From positions 1 to 64,000 of the forward strand of contig JAUCGL010000003.1 in NCBI GenBank assembly GCA_030378105.1: a stretch of 64,000 nucleotides of DNA. The letters run 5' to 3'. Each line of letters opens with the position of its first letter. Position 1 is the first letter of the stretch. The notes beneath the pieces are model-generated. The model was not told the origin of the DNA. It made no database searches and saw nothing but the letters and a program-made list of their open reading frames with translations. A program made the translations under genes and the position numbers. The stretch is from Candidatus Halobeggiatoa sp. HSG11 (GTDB lineage Bacteria; Pseudomonadota; Gammaproteobacteria; Beggiatoales; Beggiatoaceae). This document shows, piece by piece, positions 7,573 through 16,404 of the stretch.

Positions 7573-9969
7573 TTATTTTCGCTCCGAACGTTGACCCCTA
7601 ACCACTATTATTCCTAGAAAAAAGGTTAAGAAACCAATCCCTAAGGGTAGCCCATACAATTTACCGTAATTAATTTCCGGCGGTAATACCAACCAATACC
7701 AACTAGTTAATGTATGTTTAGAACCAATTTCACCATTATTACCATCCCAATTGGCAAAAGAAATCGGTACAAACTGTCCATTAGTTAATATCACATCACC
7801 AACATCACCACCACCACCACCAGTTAAAGGCCGTTTCATCAAAATTTTCCACTGACCATTGAGCCATTTACCATTTGCTGTCAATGTCTTATCCTCTGAA
7901 CGTGGTTGAAGTTTTTTATCAGGCCCAGTTCCATCAAAAATCATAGATTTAGCAGCAATTTCTGGCTCAATACTACCAGCATTCCAATAATAAATTGTGG
8001 TTGGATGTTTGCTGTCACCGTGTCGATATAAAGGTTTTTCTACCATTGGTACTGTTGCAAATGCTCCTGCTTTAGGAACCTGAATTGCAAACGCATCTGA
8101 GTACATCTCCAAGTATTCATCATGAATCTGCGTAGCAACTGGTTCACCGGGCCGACTATCAGTTCTATCATCCACTTCTAACAGAAAAGCTATCTCTTGC
8201 TCATTATACAAAACTCGCACCGTAACAGTTTCATTTAATGGCGTAAATAATCGCTCGTCTTTGATAAGATTTGGAACTAAACGTAATGTAGTTGCTGTTG
8301 CATTATCCCAAGCTGGATTACTGGTATCAGTCGGCAAAGCTCCTGCAATCTTAAGTCCTTTAATAACTTCACCTTTTGAATCTTCTCGCAATGAATAAAC
8401 ATAATTAGCAATATGCCAACGATCTTCTAAACTCACTGGGTCTGTATCGCCACTAGTTGAACGATGAGCTGGCATAGGAGTACTGAAAATACCAATGGAC
8501 AGCCGTCGATAAATATTGCGGATGGTTTCTGTGCGACTCTCTTCATCAGTACCTTCAACATAACTGGCTCGCCAAGTCCATGGTTGGGTTAAATTACGTG
8601 GCCAAATTCTATTACCCCAGTCATCGGCCAATTGTTTACCAGAAGTTATGTTGCCTCGGCCAGTTTCACCATGACATTGAGTACAGGTTTTCTCAAAAGC
8701 TACCTTACCTTTCGCAATAGATTCCTCAGAATAAGCCACCTGTCCAGTTATTGGTTCTTCCTCAGTTATACGAATAAAATTATCCTTGAGATAATGCCCA
8801 TCATCATCAAAGTCTTCATCTTCATCAGCATCTTCTGGAGTCCAAGTGCCGGCAATATCAAAACGTTTGATAACCGGAATCAAAGCGGCTATTTGTTCAT
8901 CACTAAGTAGACTTGCCCAACCCGGCATTCCAGTACCTTGCAAGCCATGTTTGATAGTGCTTATTAAATCTTCATCACGAGCTGGCATTTCACCGGGAGA
9001 AGTCTTATATTTGAACGCTCCCAATGTAAAATCACGTGGTCTTGGATATAGAAAATCAGCCGCTGGTCCGTCACCAGCACCTTCTTCACCATGACAGATT
9101 GCACAACGAAACTGGTAAATTTCCGTTCCATCCATCTTGGTACGTTGAATTTGAATTTTGTCTTTCATGTTAGTCACTTGCTTGGAAATATCCGGGTCCC
9201 ACATACGTGGCACTTGTCCAACATAGTCATAGAGAAAAGTTATAATTTGCCATACTTCAGTTTCATTCAACATTTCATGCCAAACTGGCATTGCCGAATT
9301 CCAAGGTGTTCCTTCTTTTGGTAAGCCGGGACCACCAGTTGTGATACGCCAAAATAGGAAAGCTTCTTGTAACTGGGCAATAGTACCAACATCTTGAAAA
9401 TTAGCTGGAATAGGATTAAAACCAGTTGCAAACGGCCCATCGCCATCTAACAAATCACCATGACAATAAAAACAGTTTTTAAAATATGCTTCTTGGCCAG
9501 ATTGTACTGCTGTTTGATATAGTTCATCTGCTTGCTTGGTATCAGTTTGAGCTAATACTTCAGTCCGAATTGGATTTTCCAGAGTAGTTAAATTATAGGA
9601 TTTATTATAGACTTTAAGATTTGATGGTGGAGCTGGATGCACTTGCCGCAATTCCACTGGTGATTCAAGCGATGGTTTGAATATGTTGTAAGTTGTGTAG
9701 CCAACTAATACTGGAATTGATAGCAAAAAAAACCAGCGAATCAACCATTTGTTATCGTCTCGAACTACCGCCGCAATTGGGGCTTTAAATTCATTCCAAC
9801 GCCGTTCTTCAAACGAAAAATATAGCAACACTCCAATAATGGTGATGAGCATAAACTCAATCATTAATGATTTGGGTAATAATGGTGGAAAGGCATTGTC
9901 AAATATAAGGTAAGCTCCAACAATTACTAAAACTGCCTGCCAAAATGCTGTGATTTTTAATTTATTCAT
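7573..9969 (-). CDS. Membrane-anchored triheme cytochrome c with ethylbenzene-dehydrogenase-like heme domain
   Basis: 798 residues from the ATG at 9969; an upstream ATG at 10014 lies inside a dispersed repeat and is unlikely. Two or three membrane segments occupy residues 1-95. Three c-type heme sites follow: CFYCH (about 165), CAICH (about 288) and CTQCH (about 427). From about 540 (GALPTDTSNPAWDNA) the sequence resembles the heme-binding gamma-subunit domain of ethylbenzene dehydrogenase/DMSO-reductase-type enzymes, and a final membrane helix ends at the C-terminus. The hemes face the periplasm. It probably passes electrons between the quinone pool and a periplasmic oxidoreductase. No catalytic subunit is adjacent; the FNT channel nearby hints at nitrite or formate. 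Confidence 0.8.
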   Translation of the reverse strand: MNKLKITAFWQAVLVIVGAYLIFDNAFPPLLPKSLMIEFMLITIIGVLLYFSFEERRWNEFKAPIAAVVRDDNKWLIRWFFLLSIPVLVGYTTYNIFKPSLESPVELRQVHPAPPSNLKVYNKSYNLTTLENPIRTEVLAQTDTKQADELYQTAVQSGQEAYFKNCFYCHGDLLDGDGPFATGFNPIPANFQDVGTIAQLQEAFLFWRITTGGPGLPKEGTPWNSAMPVWHEMLNETEVWQIITFLYDYVGQVPRMWDPDISKQVTNMKDKIQIQRTKMDGTEIYQFRCAICHGEEGAGDGPAADFLYPRPRDFTLGAFKYKTSPGEMPARDEDLISTIKHGLQGTGMPGWASLLSDEQIAALIPVIKRFDIAGTWTPEDADEDEDFDDDGHYLKDNFIRITEEEPITGQVAYSEESIAKGKVAFEKTCTQCHGETGRGNITSGKQLADDWGNRIWPRNLTQPWTWRASYVEGTDEESRTETIRNIYRRLSIGIFSTPMPAHRSTSGDTDPVSLEDRWHIANYVYSLREDSKGEVIKGLKIAGALPTDTSNPAWDNATATTLRLVPNLIKDERLFTPLNETVTVRVLYNEQEIAFLLEVDDRTDSRPGEPVATQIHDEYLEMYSDAFAIQVPKAGAFATVPMVEKPLYRHGDSKHPTTIYYWNAGSIEPEIAAKSMIFDGTGPDKKLQPRSEDKTLTANGKWLNGQWKILMKRPLTGGGGGDVGDVILTNGQFVPISFANWDGNNGEIGSKHTLTSWYWLVLPPEINYGKLYGLPLGIGFLTFFLGIIVVRGQRSERK

Positions 9970-9985
9970 ATTTTGAAAATTTGAT

Positions 9986-10074
9986 AGTCCTAAATAAAGT
10001 AGTGATAGCTCCAAAAAAACTGCTAGGTCTCAAATACATAGAAGATTTAACACTACATATTGTGGAACTACTCC
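9986..10074. repeat. Dispersed repeat, copy 2
   Basis: Direct repeat of 7321-7407. The hairpin arms have decayed in this copy. It overlaps the most upstream possible start of the cytochrome gene, which argues for the downstream start at 9969. Confidence 0.7.
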
Positions 10075-10095
10075 TTTTTGTACCATAGAAGATTC

Positions 10096-10124
10096 GGTGG
10101 GTTTCCACTTCGTTTCTACCCACC
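10096..10124. repeat. GGTGGGT/ACCCACC hairpin
   Basis: Arms GGTGGGT (10096-10102) and ACCCACC (10118-10124) flank a 15-base loop. Related text (GTAGGGTGGGTA) occurs near 6.31 kb. It lies 120-170 bp downstream of gspE and looks like part of a dispersed intergenic repeat. Confidence 0.5.
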
Positions 10125-10136
10125 CTACATAATCAT

Positions 10137-10236
10137 TGCCATTTACGTTAAGAAAATTGATTGGGGTAACCACAAGATATTGTCCTTACAAACCATCATT
10201 TAACGTAGGGGCAATCCTTTATGGTTGCCCTTAACA
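10137..10236. repeat. MITE-like repeat, copy 1 (inverted partner at 61063-61160)
   Basis: About 100 bp that match the reverse complement of 61063-61160 over nearly the whole length with some substitutions and small indels. It starts with TGCCATT and contains the blocks GGGGTAACCACAAG, CATCATTTAACGTAGGGGCA and TTTATGGTTGCCCTTAAC. The distant copy has 10-base terminal inverted repeats, partly lost here. It has no coding capacity. Confidence 0.75.
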
Positions 10237-10294
10237 CACTAAAGCGATAAATAAAGTGTTACCCACCTCCAAATAACTATTTAAATAAGGAAAA

Positions 10295-11728
10295 TTACCT
10301 TTCTTTTGTTACTCGCAATAATTCATCAAATGTAGTATCTCCAGCAAGTAAACGCCTAACTCCATCTTGATATATAGATTGATTATTAACATAATTTTCT
10401 AATTCATGCTGCCCAACATTATCATGGATCATATTGCGTAAAGTAGTATCCACATTAACCAGTTCATAAATTCCAGTTCGACCTTTATAACCAATTGAAT
10501 TACAATCAGAACAACCTTGAGATTTATAGAGTTCAGGAACTGTTGTTAAATTTAATTCTGCTATTTCCACCGAATTTGGGATATATGTTTGTTTACAATT
10601 TGGGCATAATAAACGAATTAAACGTTGAGCCATCAAACCAATCACACTTGATGCAAGTAGGAAAGGTTCAACTCCCATGTCTCGCAACCGAGTTATAGCA
10701 CCTATGGCAGTATTGGTATGCAAAGTTGACAGGACTAAATGACCGGTTAGGCTGGCTTGGATAGCTATTTGGGCAGTTTCCACATCTCTTATTTCTCCAA
10801 CCATAACCACATCCGGGTCTTGCCGTAATATAGCTCGCAAACCTCTTGCAAAGGTCATGTTCACCTTAGTATTAACTTGAGTCTGTGCGATTCCATCCAG
10901 ATAATATTCAATTGGGTCTTCAACCGTCATTATGTTACGGCTACGGTCATTTAAATGGTTAAGCATGGCATACAAGCTAGTTGTTTTACCAGAACCAGTG
11001 GGCCCAGTTACCATAAGCACACCATAAACTTTTTGCAATAAAATCTGTAAATTAGCTAATATTTCCTCCGACATACCAATCTGTTTTAAATCCAAGCGGC
11101 CAGCTTGCTTATCTAATAAACGTAAAACCACTCGTTCTCCATGTCCAGATGGAATTGTTGACACTCGCACATCAACCGCCCGACCAGCTATTCGCAGTGA
11201 GATACGTCCATCCTGAGGTAATCTCTTTTCTGCAATATCTAATTTAGCCATAACTTTGATACGGGAAATTAATAGTGGAGCTAAAACTCGTCGAGGCTGC
11301 AATACTTCTCGCAAAACTCCATCAGTCCGAAATCGTACCACTAACCTTGATTCAAATGGCTCAATATGAATATCAGAAGCATTTTCTTTAATCGCTTCAG
11401 ACAATAAGGCATTGATTAAGCGAATTATCGGAGCATCGTCAGCAGTTTCCAACAAATCCTCTGGTTCGGCAAGCTGTTTAGCAACCTGAGATAAATCTAG
11501 TTCATCTCCTAAACCTTCCATCATTTGGCTGGAAGTTGCTTCATAATTTTTAGTTAGCAAGAGATCAAATTTTTTGGAAGAAATTGCTTGTAAATTTAAT
11601 GGTATACTTAAAAAACGCCGTACTTCAGTTAAAGTTTGATGAGTTATATTAGGACGATAATATATAGTATTTGGCTGAGAAAATATAACACCATGCCGTT
11701 TAGCAAAGCTGAATGGAATTGAATTCAT
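10295..11728 (-). CDS. gspE: Type II secretion ATPase GspE
   Basis: 477 residues. GspE is the cytoplasmic hexameric ATPase that powers pseudopilus assembly in type II secretion. An N-terminal GspL-binding domain (about 1-110) is followed by DAPIIRLINALLSEAI and SDIHIEP, Walker A GPTGSGKTT, the Asp box (IMTVEDPIEYYL), Walker B (RQDPDVVMVGEIRD), the His box (TGHLVLSTLHTN) and a zinc motif CPNCKQ plus CSDC, all diagnostic of GspE/PilB. It begins 11 bp after truB. Other gsp genes lie 47 kb away (gspI-L), so the secretion genes are dispersed. PilB is less likely because the N-terminal domain is short. Confidence 0.88.
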   Translation of the reverse strand: MNSIPFSFAKRHGVIFSQPNTIYYRPNITHQTLTEVRRFLSIPLNLQAISSKKFDLLLTKNYEATSSQMMEGLGDELDLSQVAKQLAEPEDLLETADDAPIIRLINALLSEAIKENASDIHIEPFESRLVVRFRTDGVLREVLQPRRVLAPLLISRIKVMAKLDIAEKRLPQDGRISLRIAGRAVDVRVSTIPSGHGERVVLRLLDKQAGRLDLKQIGMSEEILANLQILLQKVYGVLMVTGPTGSGKTTSLYAMLNHLNDRSRNIMTVEDPIEYYLDGIAQTQVNTKVNMTFARGLRAILRQDPDVVMVGEIRDVETAQIAIQASLTGHLVLSTLHTNTAIGAITRLRDMGVEPFLLASSVIGLMAQRLIRLLCPNCKQTYIPNSVEIAELNLTTVPELYKSQGCSDCNSIGYKGRTGIYELVNVDTTLRNMIHDNVGQHELENYVNNQSIYQDGVRRLLAGDTTFDELLRVTKER

Positions 11729-11739
11729 ATTATATTAAC

Positions 11740-12627
11740 TTAATTATAATTAATCAAACGTTTAGGGGTTACTTTACCATCTTCTAAAACTTGTCCAATT
11801 CCTAAAAATAGTTCTCCACTAAATAATTGTACCCAACCATCGGCAGGAGCTTGGGAAGTTTGGACTGCTTGACCTTGTTTAATATAATAAGCAAGTTCTG
11901 TTGATAAATCGACTTTGGGCCAGTGTGAAATTGCTGTTTGCATAGGAATTAATAGTTTATCCAGTTCTTCCATACTGGTTTGCTGTTCTAAAGTGGCATA
12001 GTCCACCATATCCCAATAATTACCTACTCCAATTCGATGTAAACGACTAACAAAAGCTCCACAACCCAGTGCTTCACCTATGTCTTCTGCTAAAGTACGA
12101 ATATAAGTTCCTTTAGAACAATGGACTTTTATGGACAGGTAGTTGTCAATTAAGCTTTGAATTTCAATATCATAAATCGTTATAATACGAGCTTTACGTT
12201 CTATGGTTTTGCCTTGTCTAGCTAATTTATACAAAGGTTGTCCTTGATGTTTCAAAGCCGAATACATAGGAGGAATTTGTTCACTTGAACCAAGGAATGA
12301 CTGGACAGCTTTTTCAATTTGCTCATGGGTTATGTTGTCGGTGGGTCGGGTCTGTAAAATTTCACCTTCACTATCTCCGGTTAATGTTGTTGCACCTAAT
12401 GTTAAGGTGGTTTCATAATATTTGTCAGCCATTAATAGAAAGTTGGATATTTTGGTTGCCTCGCCTAAACAAATGGGCAATAAGCCACTTGCGAGTTTGT
12501 CTAAGCTACCTGTATGGCCAGCTTTGCGAGCTTGAAATAAACGTTTAACTCGCTGTAAAGCGGCGTTTGAGCTAACATCAATTGGTTTGTTGAATAGTAG
12601 AATTCCATTAACATTTCTTTTAAGCAT
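11740..12627 (-). CDS. truB: tRNA pseudouridine(55) synthase
   Basis: 295 residues. TruB isomerises U55 in the T-psi-C loop of nearly all tRNAs. The N-terminal GILLFNKPIDVSSN block and the active-site motif GHTGSLDKLASGLLPICLGE, with its catalytic aspartate, are clear, although HTGTLDPLA is commoner. YETTLTLGATTLTGDSEGE and CSKGTYIRTLAEDIGEALG are also conserved. The usual partners rbfA, infB or rpsO are not adjacent; gspE follows instead, which points to a local rearrangement. Confidence 0.95.
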   Translation of the reverse strand: MLKRNVNGILLFNKPIDVSSNAALQRVKRLFQARKAGHTGSLDKLASGLLPICLGEATKISNFLLMADKYYETTLTLGATTLTGDSEGEILQTRPTDNITHEQIEKAVQSFLGSSEQIPPMYSALKHQGQPLYKLARQGKTIERKARIITIYDIEIQSLIDNYLSIKVHCSKGTYIRTLAEDIGEALGCGAFVSRLHRIGVGNYWDMVDYATLEQQTSMEELDKLLIPMQTAISHWPKVDLSTELAYYIKQGQAVQTSQAPADGWVQLFSGELFLGIGQVLEDGKVTPKRLINYN

Positions 12628-13043
12628 TATTGGATTGGTAGTTTATTAAAATTTTATACATAATGTTTAAGTGTAGGTTTTGATGTGTTTTGTGGTTGAT
12701 TTTCTGAAATTAATAGTTTGAAATTTATAACAAATATGTCGTGTGCAATTTTCAAAAAACAACTATTGTTTCGTGAAGTTGTTATTATTTGGTGAAATGT
12801 TACTATTATCAGAGGTAAGTTGCAAATATTTCAGTTCATTTGTTGATTTAAATAACTTTTAATTGTCAGACACAAGGCTGCTCAAACTCACTGTTAAGCA
12901 GAGAAATTAAATAGCTAACGTGATTGTGATGTTTGTTTGGATGATTTTGAAATTGCTTGTATTTAAGGTACAATATATATTTACGTTGTAATTAAATCGG
13001 TAGATACTTTAAATTAGTAAAGTTAATTTTTAAGGAAAACAAT
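12628..13043. other. 416-bp intergenic region between divergent genes
   Basis: It separates truB (minus) from the PEGA-PDZ-TPR gene (plus). Apart from the promoter-like element at 12947-12974 it is AT-rich and without frames or repeats that I can support. Confidence 0.5.
12947..12974 (+). promoter_or_regulatory. Likely sigma-70 promoter of the PEGA-PDZ-TPR gene
   Basis: TTGAAA (12947-12952) and TACAAT (12969-12974) are separated by 16 bases, close to consensus. Transcription would start near 12981, leaving a leader of about 60 bases that contains an AAGGAAAA ribosome binding site just before the ATG at 13044. Confidence 0.55.
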
Positions 13044-15443
13044 ATGCACATAATCAAAACTATATTAGCAATTCTATTGACCACAGCTTTTATCACAATT
13101 GCTAACGCTGAAGAAAATAAATATCATCTTACTATAAATGTCATTCCTTCTGATGCCAAAATAAGAGTGATGAATATTAAACCAAAATATCAGCATGGTA
13201 TTATGCTTAAATCTGGTAAATATGATGTTAAAGTAACTCGTTCTGGTTATGAATCAAAACGGTGGTGGATAGAAATTGAAGCTACTGATTTAACAGTGGA
13301 TGTCGTTCTGAATAAGTTAGGAACAAAGAAAAATATTAATTCTAATAAAGATGATGTAGGTAACTTTGCCTTATGGGAGTATGCCTTACAATTGCGGAAA
13401 AGTAAGCCAGATTTATTTGCAGAAGCACAAGGTGTTTTATTATTGAAAATAGAAGCTGATTCACAGGCTGAAAAAAGAGGATTACGAAGTGGAGATATTA
13501 TTATTGCCTACGCTGGGCAAAAAATTAATTCGATTAGTCAACTTAATAATTTAATTTATACCAATGCTGATAAAAAGAGGGTGAAATTACGCTTTATTCG
13601 TGCTAATACTGTTAAAACTGTGAAGTTACACGGTGGTAAATTTGGTGTTAAGTTAGCGACTAGCATAACAGAAACTTTTTCTCTGGTTGAATGGTTTGAA
13701 ACTGAATTTCTTATAGCTTTACAACAAACTCAAAATGGTGAAAAAATTAATCAACTATTTATAGATAATCCTCATTTAGTTGAACTATATCAAATTTTAT
13801 TAACCAGTTTAGTTGAAATAGGTAATAAAGAAGATGCAGAATGGGCTGGTAATATGATAAAAGTAACAGAAGAAGTTTTTAAAAATCTGTACTTACCACC
13901 TTCTTATCTTACTGTTGTTCAATTATTTGAAGAAAGTGCAAAAGCTTCTTTGTCTGGTGACAATACCAAAGCTTTAAAAAAACTCCAATTGGGACTAAAA
14001 AAAGCACAAGAATTAAACCATCAATTTTATATCACTCAATTTCTAAAAGGTATTGGATTATTTCACTATACACTAGAACAATATCAAAAATCTTTAGAAT
14101 ATTTTGAAAAAGCATCAATTGCTAGTCGTGATATTGATAACATAAATATTTTTGGAGATAGCTTATATTTTATTGGTGGTATTTATAAAAATTGGGGACA
14201 ATATTCAAATGCTTTAGAGTATTACCAACGAGCTTTAGCTATTAAACATAGTATTGGTGACAAATTTATGGAATCATCTTGTTTGACTGGTTTAGGTATT
14301 ATTTATCGTGATTTAGGTAATTATGAAAAGGCTTTGGAATATTTACAACAGGCATTAACACTTGATCGTGAGTTTAAGGATAAACGTAGTGAAGGTTCTG
14401 ACTTAAGTGACATTGGTACTGTCTATTATGCTTTGAGTCAATATCAAAAATCTCTAAATTATTTAGAGAAAGCATTAAAAATTAGACGTGAACTTGGTGA
14501 TAAAAATGGAGAACTCACTAATTTGGATGGTATTGGTGTAGTCTATCAAGATTTAGGTGAATTTCAAAAAGCTTTAAATTATTCGCAACAAGCTATGAAA
14601 ATTGCTCATGATATTGGTAATAAATTTAGTATTGGAAAAATATCGAATAATATTGGCAGTATTTATAGGGAGTGGAAACAATACCAAACAGCTTTGGACT
14701 ATTATCAAAAGGCTTTAGCTATTTACGAACAAATTGATTCTACTCAAATTGATAACATGCGTGGAAAAGCTATAGCTTTAAGCAATATTGGAATTGTTTA
14801 TTCAAATTTAGATAAAACTCAAGAAGCTTTGGAATATTTGCAACAAGCTTTGATTATTGATAAAAAACTTAGTGATAAAGCTGGAATTGGTGCAGATTTA
14901 ATGAATATTGGTACAATTTATGTTATGTTTAAGCAATACACAACTGCTTTAGATTATTTTCACCAGTCTTTAAAAATTATGCGTGAAATTAATCAAAAGC
15001 TAGGGGAAGCAAATAATCTTGGAAACATTGCCAATGTTTATAAACACCGAGGGCAATATCAAAAAGCTTTGGATTACTACCAACAAACTTTGGCAATACA
15101 TCAAGAAATTGGTAGTCAACACGAAATAGAAAAAGATTTAAATGATATCCGTCATATTAATAATAAACTGAATATGCCTACATATGATAATTCTGTTGAC
15201 CAAAATATACAGAATGTACCTTCGTATAATAATATTTTTGAACAAAAAATAGAGACTAATAAAAATTTAAATAATGATGGAATTAGTCAAGAAGAAATTG
15301 CTAGAGCAGGAAGCAAATTTATAGCATGGTTTATAATTATTACAATTATTGTTGCCATAATTGGCCTGATCACAAGAGTGAATCACAGAAAAAAACAAGC
15401 TTCTGAGATAGCATCTGAAGTTAAACAGAAATTTGGTAAATAA
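13044..15443 (+). CDS. Secreted, membrane-anchored PEGA-PDZ-TPR protein
   Basis: 799 residues, function unknown. A signal peptide (MHIIKTILAILLTTAFITIANA) is followed by a PEGA-like domain (about 28-95: LTINVIPSDAKI, GKYDVKVTRSGYESK), a PDZ domain (about 120-200: GVLLLKIEADSQAEKRGLRS with GDIIIAYAGQKI), and nine 40-residue kinesin-light-chain-type TPRs (about 330-690, for example YRDLGNYEKALEYLQQA). A C-terminal membrane helix (FIAWFIIITIIVAIIGLI) and a short basic tail end the protein. The layout suggests a periplasmic scaffold or peptide-binding adaptor tethered to the inner membrane. The next gene, 38 bp downstream, encodes another tail-anchored protein and may be its partner. Domain calls are from motif reading. 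Confidence 0.8.
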   Translation: MHIIKTILAILLTTAFITIANAEENKYHLTINVIPSDAKIRVMNIKPKYQHGIMLKSGKYDVKVTRSGYESKRWWIEIEATDLTVDVVLNKLGTKKNINSNKDDVGNFALWEYALQLRKSKPDLFAEAQGVLLLKIEADSQAEKRGLRSGDIIIAYAGQKINSISQLNNLIYTNADKKRVKLRFIRANTVKTVKLHGGKFGVKLATSITETFSLVEWFETEFLIALQQTQNGEKINQLFIDNPHLVELYQILLTSLVEIGNKEDAEWAGNMIKVTEEVFKNLYLPPSYLTVVQLFEESAKASLSGDNTKALKKLQLGLKKAQELNHQFYITQFLKGIGLFHYTLEQYQKSLEYFEKASIASRDIDNINIFGDSLYFIGGIYKNWGQYSNALEYYQRALAIKHSIGDKFMESSCLTGLGIIYRDLGNYEKALEYLQQALTLDREFKDKRSEGSDLSDIGTVYYALSQYQKSLNYLEKALKIRRELGDKNGELTNLDGIGVVYQDLGEFQKALNYSQQAMKIAHDIGNKFSIGKISNNIGSIYREWKQYQTALDYYQKALAIYEQIDSTQIDNMRGKAIALSNIGIVYSNLDKTQEALEYLQQALIIDKKLSDKAGIGADLMNIGTIYVMFKQYTTALDYFHQSLKIMREINQKLGEANNLGNIANVYKHRGQYQKALDYYQQTLAIHQEIGSQHEIEKDLNDIRHINNKLNMPTYDNSVDQNIQNVPSYNNIFEQKIETNKNLNNDGISQEEIARAGSKFIAWFIIITIIVAIIGLITRVNHRKKQASEIASEVKQKFGK

Positions 15444-15481
15444 TAATATTCTGCATAAAGATTTAGAACACAAGGAAAAAC

Positions 15482-16264
15482 ATGAGATATTCTTTCCAAC
15501 CTGATACTTCTGATAAAATACTAGAAAATAATCAAGTAATTAAACACACATCACTCAATGGGTATATTGAAGTAACCTATTCAAATGAAAGCATAATCTA
15601 CTATATTCCATCAGGTGAAAATACATTCCTAATTGGAACATGTTGGAATGACAAATTTGATTTTATTGAAAAAACAGGACTTAACTTATGCAAAGGAAAC
15701 CTTCAAGAAGAAAATGGAATGTTATTAGCAATGATATATAACCTTTATGAAGATGTTATAGATCAAAAATTATTAGCTGAAATATCAAAAACATGGCCTA
15801 CTCTTGGTACATTTATTAACAATGCCATGTATTCAAATTATCAAGAAGGAGCATTGATAAAACTAATAGATGTTGAAGATAGGAATTATAAGTGGTTTCT
15901 TGCATATAAAGTAGAAATATTTGGTGAAATTACTATAGATAATATTTTATTAGAGACTAAATTAGTAGCCAAACAAATTTTACAAAATAGTATTAAACTT
16001 TTGTATGAAATGCAAAATAAAGATTTTCATCCTGTATCTTATTTTATAAAAACTTCACTACATGAATTAGATAACTCAATAGAACCACCAAATTTAATTC
16101 CACCAATTAATCCAATTAAAAAAATACAAGGTAAATTCAATCCCTTAAAAAAAGTATCAAAAATGAGTTCATTAATTTCGATGTTTGCACTAATATTTAC
16201 TTTTCCTTTTGTATTTATATATGGAATTATTTCTCTTTTAACATCGAATAAAGATAAACATTAA
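15482..16264 (+). CDS. Tail-anchored protein of unknown function
   Basis: 260 residues, not recognised. The first about 225 residues are soluble (starting MRYSFQPDTSDKILENNQVI) and mix beta and helical segments. A proline-rich linker (PPNLIPPINPIKK) leads to one C-terminal membrane helix (LISMFALIFTFPFVFIYGII) and a short polar tail, so the domain is probably cytoplasmic. AAGGAAAA precedes the ATG. It lies 38 bp after the PEGA-PDZ-TPR gene on the same strand, suggesting one transcript. Confidence 0.65.
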   Translation: MRYSFQPDTSDKILENNQVIKHTSLNGYIEVTYSNESIIYYIPSGENTFLIGTCWNDKFDFIEKTGLNLCKGNLQEENGMLLAMIYNLYEDVIDQKLLAEISKTWPTLGTFINNAMYSNYQEGALIKLIDVEDRNYKWFLAYKVEIFGEITIDNILLETKLVAKQILQNSIKLLYEMQNKDFHPVSYFIKTSLHELDNSIEPPNLIPPINPIKKIQGKFNPLKKVSKMSSLISMFALIFTFPFVFIYGIISLLTSNKDKH

Positions 16265-16281
16265 TCGGCAAGAGTGTACGT

Positions 16282-16404
16282 CTTGCTTAACTCATAGGTT
16301 ATTGATAAAATATTTAAAATCTTAACCATAAGGATAAAACCTATGACAACTAAACAAGCAGTATATTACGGCCAAATTGAGCTTATTCCCGGCATTATCT
16401 GTGA
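16282..16404 (+). repeat. Duplicated leader plus gene start, copy 1
   Basis: About 120 bp covering the upstream region and first codons of the DUF559-type gene are repeated in direct orientation at 17490-17606. The leader part (to the ATG) is almost identical between copies, while the coding part has diverged. An 8-base inverted repeat CATAGGTT (16293-16300) and AACCTATG (16338-16345) encloses the ribosome binding site and includes the start codon, so it could be an operator or an RNA structure that controls translation. Confidence 0.8.

Noticed and set aside
9970-10014. Upstream start of the cytochrome gene (15 extra residues)
   Set aside because: These codons lie inside a dispersed repeat also present at 7.3 kb; the ATG at 9969 starts directly before the membrane segment.
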